Positions 50,263 through 58,713 of a stretch of DNA of 64,000 bases are shown one piece after another. A program made the translations under genes and the position numbers. The notes below the pieces were generated by a model that did no database searches, was not told the origin of the DNA, and saw only the letters and a program-made list of their open reading frames with translations. This DNA comes from Anaerolineae bacterium (GTDB lineage Bacteria > Chloroflexota > Anaerolineae > Caldilineales > Caldilineaceae). The first letter of the stretch is position 1. Each line of letters starts with the position of its first letter. The stretch spans positions 62,001 through 126,000 of the forward strand of contig JAUIHI010000009.1 of assembly GCA_030432295.1 (NCBI GenBank), in the 5' to 3' direction.

Positions 50263-52230
50263 ATGAGCCAGACGACCCATGTTGGGCCGAGCATCGCCGA
50301 AGATCGACAGCGCAGGACGACAAGAACTTACCTGCGCGATCTTCTGGGTCGGGATTGGGAAACGGCCTACGTCTTTGTCCTGCCCACCGTCATTCTACTC
50401 GGTGGCCTGATTGCCTATCCATTTCTGAAGGCGCTCTACCTCAGCTTCACCAATACCATCTCGCTCGAGACAGGTCCATTTGTGGGGTTGGCCAATTACA
50501 CATCACTCTGGGCCGACAGTGTCTTTCGTCAGTCGGTGGGCAACACGGTGGTTTATACGCTCAGTGCCGTCTTCTTCAAATTCTGGTTGGGGCTGTTGGC
50601 CGCTATCCTGCTCAATCGGCTCAAACGCTTTCGCGAAATACTCACGGCCCTGGTGCTCCTACCCTGGGTCGTGCCCTCGGTCGTGATTGCCATTACTTGG
50701 CGCAATCTGCTGGACCCCATCTACGGCGGCGTTAATCAATTCTTGCTGCAACTTGGACTGATCGATAAAGGCTTCCCCTGGCTGGGAGACTACAGCACGG
50801 CCATGCCTTCGGTCATCATGGTCAATATCTGGCAGGGCATTCCTTTTTTTGCTATTATGATGTTGGCTGGTCTCAGTTCCATTGACGCCGAACTCTATGA
50901 GGCGGCGCGCATCGACGGTGCCAGCGCCTGGCGGCTCTTCCTGCATGTGACCCTGCCCGGTCTGCGTTATGTGATTATCGTTGCTACGCTCCTCTCCACC
51001 ATCTGGACCTTCAACGGCTTTACGGATGTCTTCCTACTGACGAATGGTGGTCCAGCTGGCGCCACCCGTGTCTACTCCATCTTGGCCTTCGAATACGCTG
51101 TGCAGGCATTTCGCATTGGGCGTGGTGTGGCTGTGGCCATGACAATGGCACCCTTCCTGGGGATAATTATCTTCTTCTTAGGTCAGTATATGTCACCTGG
51201 TGGTGCGATCGAGGCGAAGAGCAAGGCAGCAAAGGATGGGATAGGCACTGGGCTGGGTACGCTGATCTCTTGGCCCTTCCGTATGGTTCTGCGACTTGTC
51301 CTGGCCTTATTCTGGTTGGTAAACAACGCCGTTGAAACCTTTTTTGACACTCTGGCCCGCAATATGCGCCGTACGACGAATCAGCGCAAGCGGGTCTCCC
51401 GCCCCGGCATGGGAATAGGCATCGTTTCCGGGGTCGCACTCACGATTATCTTGCTTTTTGAACTCATCCCCTTTTACTGGGTGTTGATCACTGCCTTCAA
51501 AACTACAGTTCAATACACCACCTTTACATCGGTCTTCTGGCCCGATCCTTGGTCCATGGAGCAATTTGAAATCCTCTTTGGTCCGACCCGGGCCTTCGTC
51601 CTCTGGTATCAGAACACGATTGTTGTGGCGTTGGTCAGCACTGTGGTCTCTGTCGTGGTGGCCTCTTTGGGTGCCTATGGGCTAACCCGGTTGCGTTGGC
51701 GGGGTGCGAATTTCTTTAGCAGCATTGTACTCATCGCCTATCTGATGCCACCCGTACTGATGTTCATCCCCATCTATCAGATATTCAGTACTCTGCGTCT
51801 GACCAATAATCTAGTCGGGCTGATGATCGCCTATCCCACATTCTCTTTGCCCTTTGCTACTTGGCTGATGATGGGCTATTACGCCTCCATTCCCCAGGAA
51901 TTGGAAGAGGCTGCCCTGATCGACGGCTGCAACCACTTTGAGGCTTGGTATCGCATTGTGTTGCCCCTGGCCGCGCCGGCGTTGATGGCTGCTTCTCTCT
52001 TTTCCATCACAGGGGCCTGGAAGGAATTCATCTTTGCCTATGTCTTCCTCTCCAAAGAGAGGCTTCTGACCCTTTCGGTCGGGCTAGCCAAGATGATTGT
52101 GGGCGACATTTTGCCCTGGGGCCAGTTGATGGCCGCAGCTCTGTTGATGGCTATTCCCGTCGTTATTTTGTATATGTTCGGTCAACGTTTTATGGTGGCT
52201 GGTCTGACGGCCGGTGCCGTGAAGGGATAA
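50263..52230 (+). CDS. Fused two-domain sugar ABC permease (MalF-MalG in one chain)
   Basis: A 655-residue permease equal to two complete CUT1 subunits joined head to tail. Half 1 (about 30-312) has an EAA loop at 213-233 (EAARIDGASAWRLFLHV, then L-P). A basic linker with an extra hydrophobic segment (~313-385) follows. Half 2 (about 386-655) has its own EAA loop at 549-569 (EAALIDGCNHFEAWYRIVLP) and the closing A-V-K-G of the MalG type. AAGGAGAAGG precedes the ATG at 50263. The other two sugar systems in this window keep separate subunits. A strong terminator follows. Confidence 0.92.
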   Translation: MSQTTHVGPSIAEDRQRRTTRTYLRDLLGRDWETAYVFVLPTVILLGGLIAYPFLKALYLSFTNTISLETGPFVGLANYTSLWADSVFRQSVGNTVVYTLSAVFFKFWLGLLAAILLNRLKRFREILTALVLLPWVVPSVVIAITWRNLLDPIYGGVNQFLLQLGLIDKGFPWLGDYSTAMPSVIMVNIWQGIPFFAIMMLAGLSSIDAELYEAARIDGASAWRLFLHVTLPGLRYVIIVATLLSTIWTFNGFTDVFLLTNGGPAGATRVYSILAFEYAVQAFRIGRGVAVAMTMAPFLGIIIFFLGQYMSPGGAIEAKSKAAKDGIGTGLGTLISWPFRMVLRLVLALFWLVNNAVETFFDTLARNMRRTTNQRKRVSRPGMGIGIVSGVALTIILLFELIPFYWVLITAFKTTVQYTTFTSVFWPDPWSMEQFEILFGPTRAFVLWYQNTIVVALVSTVVSVVVASLGAYGLTRLRWRGANFFSSIVLIAYLMPPVLMFIPIYQIFSTLRLTNNLVGLMIAYPTFSLPFATWLMMGYYASIPQELEEAALIDGCNHFEAWYRIVLPLAAPALMAASLFSITGAWKEFIFAYVFLSKERLLTLSVGLAKMIVGDILPWGQLMAAALLMAIPVVILYMFGQRFMVAGLTAGAVKG

Positions 52231-52260
52231 GGGTTTGGATTGCAAACGCCCACCGCAAAA

Positions 52261-52294
52261 AAAGAGGGGAGCCACAATGGCTCCCCTCTTTTTT
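52261..52294 (+). terminator. Rho-independent terminator after the fused permease
   Basis: The stem AAAGAGGGGAGCC (52261-52273) pairs with GGCTCCCCTCTTT (52279-52291) and ends in a run of T (to 52294). It closes the operon that begins at 48465 or 46376. Confidence 0.92.
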
Positions 52295-52441
52295 GTTTGG
52301 CGACCTTTTATTGAAGGTGACGAGGAATACTACAGTCAATCTTGGGATGCAGGCCAAGAATCAGCCCCTGTTCGTACCAGAGCGGTTCAACCTGGCTGTT
52401 CAATAGGAAGGGTGGTGTCCAGTTATCTGGCATCGCAACAG

Positions 52442-52470
52442 TTGGCTTTACACTCTGCCACATCTATAAT
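52442..52470 (+). promoter_or_regulatory. Promoter of clpS
   Basis: TTGGCT (52442-52447), 17 bases, consensus TATAAT (52465-52470); the clpS ATG is 40 bases downstream. Confidence 0.6.
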
Positions 52471-52510
52471 ATACAAAACTTGATACCCAACCCAAACCGA
52501 TTCTCTGCAC

Positions 52511-52834
52511 ATGACTCACCCTACCCACGAAACCGACATCGAAACCATCCAGCGCCCGGACATCGACCTGCGCACCGCGGGGGAAGAGCCGTGGCTGGTG
52601 TTGATCCACAATGACAACGTCACCACCTTCGAGTTTGTCATCGACATCCTCCAGCGCATCTTCCACCTCTCCAAGGAGATCGCCGAGCACATCGCCTGGG
52701 AGACCCATACGAAAGATGTCGCGCCGGTGGTGACCAGGCCCAAGTCTGAGGCCGAGCGGCTGGTCGGCCAGGCCCACACCGCGGCCAGAGCCAATGGCTT
52801 TCCCTTGACTTTTACAATCGAACCAAAGGAGTGA
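52511..52834 (+). CDS. clpS: ATP-dependent Clp protease adaptor ClpS
   Basis: A 107-residue ClpS. After ~25 disordered residues the core begins P-W-L-V-L-I-H-N-D-N-V-T-T-F-E-F-V, continues with H-T-K-D-V-A-P-V-V-T and ends with A-N-G-F-P-L-T-F-T-I-E. ClpS hands N-degron substrates (bulky N-terminal residue) to the ClpA/ClpC-ClpP protease. The gene is of normal size and follows a good promoter. The next gene begins 6 bp after its stop, although a functional link with it is not evident. Confidence 0.9.
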   Translation: MTHPTHETDIETIQRPDIDLRTAGEEPWLVLIHNDNVTTFEFVIDILQRIFHLSKEIAEHIAWETHTKDVAPVVTRPKSEAERLVGQAHTAARANGFPLTFTIEPKE

Positions 52835-52840
52835 CCGCCT

Positions 52841-53356
52841 GTGGAGAACCCCCACCCCCGACCCCTCCCCCATTCTAGGGGAGGGGAGCTACACACCCAC
52901 GACCCTCTGCGACCCCACAGCCACGACCCCAACCCCGCGCCGCCTTCTGCAAGTCCCGATTTCGTTTTGGCTCTGCCCGACGGCAGTCAGCAGAGTGTGA
53001 CACCTGACGATTTGAGCCGCCTTCCCCAGACAACAGTGCCCAACTGCTATATTGTCAGCACTGGTCACGGCACATCCGGCCCTTTCGCTTTTACCGGTGT
53101 GACGCTGGCCGATTTTGTCGGCCATTACTGGACCAGCGAATGGGAACAGACAGAGGTCATCAGCGCCGACGGTTTTGGCGCTCGGCTTTCCGCATCAGAA
53201 GTCAACGGGACCACAGCACGTCCGGTTCTGCTGGCCTATGCAATTGACGGTCAGCCAATGGCACGCGCCGCCGGTCTTGTCCGGCTGATTGTTCCCAGCG
53301 AGACCGACGACGCGCTCAAGCAAGTGAAATGGGTGGGGGAGATACGAATTCTATGA
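52841..53356 (+). CDS. Molybdopterin-oxidoreductase-domain-like protein with repeat-encoded N-terminus
   Basis: A 171-residue protein starting at GTG. Residues ~41-171 resemble a compact sulfite-oxidase-type molybdopterin domain: D-F-V-L-A-L-P-D-G, V-P-N-C-Y-I-V-S-T-G-H-G, F-T-G-V-T-L-A-D-F, D-G-F-G-A-R-L-S and A-R-A-A-G-L-V-R-L-I-V-P. The Cys of the Mo site may be Cys70 in N-C-Y. The first ~40 residues are low-complexity and derive from a C/T-rich palindromic repeat (52862-52886, P-H-P-R-P-L-P-H-S-R-G-G-E). The real start of the ancestral gene may therefore lie inside. It overlaps hyuA by 4 bp. Confidence 0.65.
   Translation: MENPHPRPLPHSRGGELHTHDPLRPHSHDPNPAPPSASPDFVLALPDGSQQSVTPDDLSRLPQTTVPNCYIVSTGHGTSGPFAFTGVTLADFVGHYWTSEWEQTEVISADGFGARLSASEVNGTTARPVLLAYAIDGQPMARAAGLVRLIVPSETDDALKQVKWVGEIRIL
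52862..52886. repeat. C-rich palindrome inside the N-terminal coding region
   Basis: CCCCTCCCC (52862-52870) pairs with GGGGAGGGG (52878-52886). The peptide it encodes (P-R-P-L-P-H-S-R-G-G) is a familiar product of this repeat type in other genomes. The related, diverged element at 53491-53562 is inside hyuA. Confidence 0.75.
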
Positions 53357-55461
53357 AACTCATCGGCATTGACGTCGGCGGCACATTCACTGATTTTGTC
53401 CTGCTGGAAGACGGCCACATCCGTGTCCACAAATCCCCCACTACCCCGGACGACCAGAGCCGGGGGATCGTCGCTGGACTATCTGAACTTTCGTCCTTCC
53501 CTTCTCTCTCGGAAGCCCCTTCCCCCCTCTCCCAGAATGGGGGAGGGGTGGGGGGTGGGGGGCTAATAGTCCACGGCACGACAGCAGCCACGAATGCCCT
53601 CCTGGAACGCAAAGGCGCACGAACCGCTCTCCTTACCACTGCCGGTTTCGCCGATGTCATCGAAATCGGACGCCAGAATCGGCCCCATCTCTACGCCCTG
53701 CACCAGCAGCGCCCACCTCAATTGGTCCCCGCCGAACTGCGCTACGAAGCAGTCGAGCGCCTGGATGTGGATGGCAATTCACTCATCCCGCTGGACGAAG
53801 CCGCGCTGGAAGCGTTGGTCCGGCAGATGGCCGCGGCCCAGCCGGAAAGTGTGGCCGTCGTCTTTCTCTTCTCCTACCGCAACCCGGCCCACGAAGAGCG
53901 GGCCGCCGAAATTCTGCGCCGCCACCTGCCCGACGCCACCTTTTCCCTAAGCAGCCACATTCTGCCCGAATACCGGGAGTACGAGCGCACAGCCACGACT
54001 GTCGTCAACGCATACGTGCAACCCTTAGCCGAGCGCTATCTGCGCCGACTTTCCGCCGCGCTGGGCGGTATACCCATCCGGGTGATGCAGTCCAACGGCG
54101 GCGCGATTGGGATCGACCAGGCCAGCGCAGAACCGGCCCGCCTCGTCCTCAGCGGACCCGCGGGCGGCGTCGTCGGCGCGTTTGCAGCCGCTGCCCAGGC
54201 GATGGAAAGCGATGCACCCCACATCATCACCTTCGATATGGGCGGGACCAGCACGGATGTGGCCCTCTGCCCCGGCCAGATTCCCCGTACAGGCGAGAGC
54301 GAAATCGCGGGCCTGCCTCTGCGCCTGCCCGTCATCGACATCCACACTGTTGGCGCGGGAGGTGGCAGTCTGGCCACTGTGGACGCGGGGGGTGGGATGC
54401 GGGTGGGTCCACAAAGCGCGGGAGCAGTGCCCGGCCCGGTCTGCTATGGACGGGGCGGCACACAGGCGACTGTCACCGACGCCAATCTTGTGCTGGGGCG
54501 GCTGGATGGCGGCAATTTCTTGGGTGGAACCGGCGCTGTGGGCTTGGACGGGGAAGCAGCCCTGGCCGCGTTGACCCGCCTGGGAGACGAACTGGGCGGC
54601 TATTCGCCCCAGGAAGCCGCGCTCGGCGTCATCCGCATCGCCAACGCCACAATGGAACGCGCCCTGCGCCGGGTCTCTGTAGAGCGGGGCCACGACCCGC
54701 GCAACTTTGCCCTCATCCCTTTTGGCGGCGCGGGGCCGCTCCACGCCTGCGATCTGGCGAGCAGTCTGGGCGTACAGAAAATTCTGATTCCCCCCAGCCC
54801 CGGTGTACTCAGCGCGCTGGGGCTGCTGATGGCGGATGTGGTCCACGAAAATGCCCAGGCTATTCTGCGCGAGGCAGAGGAATTGGGTGCAAAGATCGAC
54901 TTTTTGGCCGCCCATTTCGAGCGCTTGGCCGAGCAGAGCCAGGCGGTTCTGACGGCAGAAGGGGTCACCGATCCTCGGCTGGATGGGGCGCTGGATATGC
55001 GCTACCGGGGACAGAGCTACGAATTGACTGTGCCGCTTGCCACGCCCATCAGCCGGGAAAGTCTGACGGATGCGGTGGCTGGGTTTCACACACTGCACGA
55101 GCAGCGCTACGGCTATGGGATGGCTGACGCAACCGTCGAAGTCGTCACCCTCCGTCTGCGGGGCAGCGGACCCGGCGCGCAGCCCGAATTTCAACGCCAG
55201 TCCCTGGGGCCGGCAGATGCGTCACCGGCCTTTTTGGGCGAAAAGCCCGTCTGGTTTCAGCCCGACAGCCCGACGCCCACCGCCACTTATGACCGCAGCC
55301 ACCTCACTCCCGGCAACCGCTTCACTGGCCCGGCTATCGTCTACCAATTCGACACCACAACCGTCATCCCCCCCGGCTGGGCCGCGCGGGTGGATGGGTG
55401 GGGGAATTTGTGGGTGGAGCAGCCAGCGACGGCGGACGGCGGACAGCAGACCCCGGGGTAG
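53353..55461 (+). CDS. Hydantoinase/oxoprolinase family subunit A (HyuA-like), with repeat insertion
   Basis: A 702-residue ATP-dependent amidohydrolase subunit of the N-methylhydantoinase/acetone-carboxylase A family. The nucleotide motif I-G-I-D-V-G-G-T-F-T-D lies at 4-14, and H-G-T-T-A-A-T-N-A-L begins at 74. It continues with F-D-M-G-G-T-S-T-D and G-G-G-S near 285-340, and the C-terminal D-T-T-x-V-I-P-P-G-W. Residues ~47-70 (SFPSLSEAPSPLSQN...GGGG) interrupt a normally short loop and come from a G/C-rich palindrome. The last ~11 residues are also repeat-derived. ATG 53353 overlaps the preceding stop. It pairs with hyuB after the S23-like gene. The substrate is unknown. Confidence 0.88.
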   Translation: MKLIGIDVGGTFTDFVLLEDGHIRVHKSPTTPDDQSRGIVAGLSELSSFPSLSEAPSPLSQNGGGVGGGGLIVHGTTAATNALLERKGARTALLTTAGFADVIEIGRQNRPHLYALHQQRPPQLVPAELRYEAVERLDVDGNSLIPLDEAALEALVRQMAAAQPESVAVVFLFSYRNPAHEERAAEILRRHLPDATFSLSSHILPEYREYERTATTVVNAYVQPLAERYLRRLSAALGGIPIRVMQSNGGAIGIDQASAEPARLVLSGPAGGVVGAFAAAAQAMESDAPHIITFDMGGTSTDVALCPGQIPRTGESEIAGLPLRLPVIDIHTVGAGGGSLATVDAGGGMRVGPQSAGAVPGPVCYGRGGTQATVTDANLVLGRLDGGNFLGGTGAVGLDGEAALAALTRLGDELGGYSPQEAALGVIRIANATMERALRRVSVERGHDPRNFALIPFGGAGPLHACDLASSLGVQKILIPPSPGVLSALGLLMADVVHENAQAILREAEELGAKIDFLAAHFERLAEQSQAVLTAEGVTDPRLDGALDMRYRGQSYELTVPLATPISRESLTDAVAGFHTLHEQRYGYGMADATVEVVTLRLRGSGPGAQPEFQRQSLGPADASPAFLGEKPVWFQPDSPTPTATYDRSHLTPGNRFTGPAIVYQFDTTTVIPPGWAARVDGWGNLWVEQPATADGGQQTPG
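53491..53562. repeat. In-frame palindromic insertion in hyuA
   Basis: A pyrimidine-rich block (CCCCCCTCTCCCA near 53523-53534) pairs with TGGGGGAGGGG (53538-53548). The 24 codons from 53491 to 53562 have no place in the conserved hydantoinase loop. It resembles 52862-52886. Confidence 0.7.
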
Positions 55462-55958
55462 GGCACATTCAATGGGTACAGGTGACAGAATGGCGTACAA
55501 ATTTGAGCAGTTGGATGTTTGGAAACTGGCGCTGGACTATATCGATCTCATTTATGCGTTGGCAAATGAGCTTCCCAAATCGGAAGAATACAATCTTAAA
55601 AGTCAACTCACCCGTGCTGCCACCAGTATTTCATTGAATGTCGCAGAAGGTTCGACCGGATTGAGCGACGCCGAACAATCGCGCTTTCTGAGCATTGCCA
55701 TCCGCTCGCTCATTGAGACGGTCGCCTGTCTGCACATCGTCCACCGGCGTGGCTATTTGGCTGATCCAGAACCCCTACGCGCCGCCTATCGAGCCAGCGA
55801 AATCCTCTTTGCGAAATTACAAGCCTTTCGCAAATCACTCAGTTTAGGACAACTGCATGAAGATTCTGCAGATTACCAGACCGATTTTTCCACTCCCTTT
55901 TAGATCGACAGATAGAGACACGCCACTTCCCGCTGTCTGCCGTCTGCGGTCCGCCGTC
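55428..55958. repeat. Inverted repeats flanking the S23-like gene
   Basis: The left arm 55428-55452 (GACGGCGGACGGCGGACAGC) and right arm 55932-55958 (ending GGTCCGCCGTC) are inverted relative to each other. They share an exact 10-bp end plus further matches. The gene at 55490-55903 is the only content between them. The left arm overlaps the last codons of hyuA, and the right arm is 19 bases before the hyuB ATG. Confidence 0.65.
55490..55903 (+). CDS. Four-helix-bundle protein (S23/IVP family)
   Basis: A 137-residue protein with the family phrases F-E-Q-L-D-V-W-K-L-A at the start, L-P-K-S-E-E-Y-N-L-K-S-Q-L-T-R-A-A-T-S-I-S-L-N-V-A-E-G in the middle and F-L-x-I-A-I-R-S-L-I-E-T near 80. Members are small four-helix bundles first found inside intervening sequences of 23S rRNA genes; their function is unclear. 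The start ATG at 55490 (MAYKFE) has AGGTGACAG upstream. The open frame to its left runs through hyuA in another frame and is not coding. It lies between hyuA and hyuB, flanked by inverted repeats, suggesting a mobile origin. Confidence 0.85.
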   Translation: MAYKFEQLDVWKLALDYIDLIYALANELPKSEEYNLKSQLTRAATSISLNVAEGSTGLSDAEQSRFLSIAIRSLIETVACLHIVHRRGYLADPEPLRAAYRASEILFAKLQAFRKSLSLGQLHEDSADYQTDFSTPF

Positions 55959-55977
55959 ACATCACAGGCATCATTCG

Positions 55978-57600
<1,623 letters not shown>

Positions 57601-57601
57601 A

Positions 57602-57658
57602 GGTATTGGGTATTGGATATTAACGAGCGCACATCTCTAATATCCAATACCCAATACC
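57602..57658. repeat. Perfect palindrome, TATTGGGTATT family
   Basis: The arms 57602-57622 and 57638-57658 are exact over 21 bp. It lies between the convergent ends of hyuB and the aldo/keto reductase, and its core is shared with 1210-1282 and 10063-10132. Confidence 0.9.
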
Positions 57659-57663
57659 GTCCT

Positions 57664-58626
57664 CTACCAGGCATACGCCTCGGGTGCTTCGCCGCCGGGA
57701 CCGGGCCAGATAGCGTCCAGCCGCGCCAGCGCGTCCGCATCCAATGAAATCTCCAGCGCGCGCAGGCTTTCCTCCAACTGGGCCATTGTGCGGGGGCCGA
57801 TGATCGGCGCTGTGACCACCGGATTCGCTAGCATCCAGGCCAGGGCCACATCCGCGGGCTTCTCGCCCAACTCGGCGCAGAAGGCTTCGTACTCGGCCAG
57901 ACTGGCCAGCGTCTGCTCGGACGCCGCGGCCAGACGGCCCTTGGCCCGGTCACCGCTGGCGAATTCGCTGCCCGCCAGCAGTCCGCCGCCCAGGGGACTC
58001 CAGGGGATCAGCCCCAGCCCGTACTCCCGGCAAGTGGGGATCAACTCCAACTCAATCATCCGCATATTCAGGCTGTATTTGCTCTGCTCCGAGACCAGCC
58101 CCAGAAAGTTGCGCTTTTCCGCGGCGTGTTGGGCCAGACCGATGTGCAGCCCGGCGAAATTGCTGCTGCCCACATAGAGCACTTTGCCCTGCTGCACCAG
58201 CAACTCCATCGCCTGCCAGATTTCCTCCCAGGGGGTGTTGCGCTGGACGTGGTGCATCTGGTAGAGGTCGATGTGATCGGTTTTCAGGCGGCGCAGACTG
58301 TCCTCGCAGGCCTGGCGGATGTGATAGGCAGAGACGCCCCGATCGTTGACGCCTTCGCCCATCGGACCGAAGACTTTCGTCGCCAGCACAATCTGCTCCC
58401 GGCGACCGCCCTGGGCCAGCCAGCGCCCGATCACCTCTTCGGTGAAGCCGTTGCTCACGTCCCGCCCGTAGCGGTTGGCCGTGTCGAAAAAGTTGATGCC
58501 CAGTTCCAGCGCCCGATCCATAATGGCGTGGCTGTCGGCTTCGCTGGTGCGTGCGCCAAAATTCATTGTGCCCAGGCACAGGCGACTGACGGAAAGGCCA
58601 GTGCGGCCCAAGTTTGTGTATTGCAT
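57664..58626 (-). CDS. Aldo/keto reductase
   Basis: A 320-residue NADP-dependent reductase with M-Q-Y-T-N-L-G-R-T-G-L at the start and catalytic Asp48, Tyr53 (D-T-A-N-R-Y-G), Lys84 and His125 (Y-Q-M-H-H). The C-terminal P-I-I-G-P-R-T motif fits NADP binding. It resembles the YajO/Tas-type subgroup rather than the reductase at 9108. The ATG at 58626 has CGGAGGATTTCT upstream, and a 14-codon extension is ignored. The substrate is unknown. Confidence 0.88.
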   Translation of the reverse strand: MQYTNLGRTGLSVSRLCLGTMNFGARTSEADSHAIMDRALELGINFFDTANRYGRDVSNGFTEEVIGRWLAQGGRREQIVLATKVFGPMGEGVNDRGVSAYHIRQACEDSLRRLKTDHIDLYQMHHVQRNTPWEEIWQAMELLVQQGKVLYVGSSNFAGLHIGLAQHAAEKRNFLGLVSEQSKYSLNMRMIELELIPTCREYGLGLIPWSPLGGGLLAGSEFASGDRAKGRLAAASEQTLASLAEYEAFCAELGEKPADVALAWMLANPVVTAPIIGPRTMAQLEESLRALEISLDADALARLDAIWPGPGGEAPEAYAW

Positions 58627-58713
58627 AGAAATCCTCCGAGTTGTGTGGTGTCGAATATTGGGTGTCAAAGTGTCAGGTGTCGGTACATTCGTCCAATCCG
58701 CGTTCCATTTTTC

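Noticed and set aside
55070-55489. Left extension of the S23-like gene
   Set aside because: It reads through the end of hyuA in another frame; the family start M-A-Y-K-F-E is at 55490.
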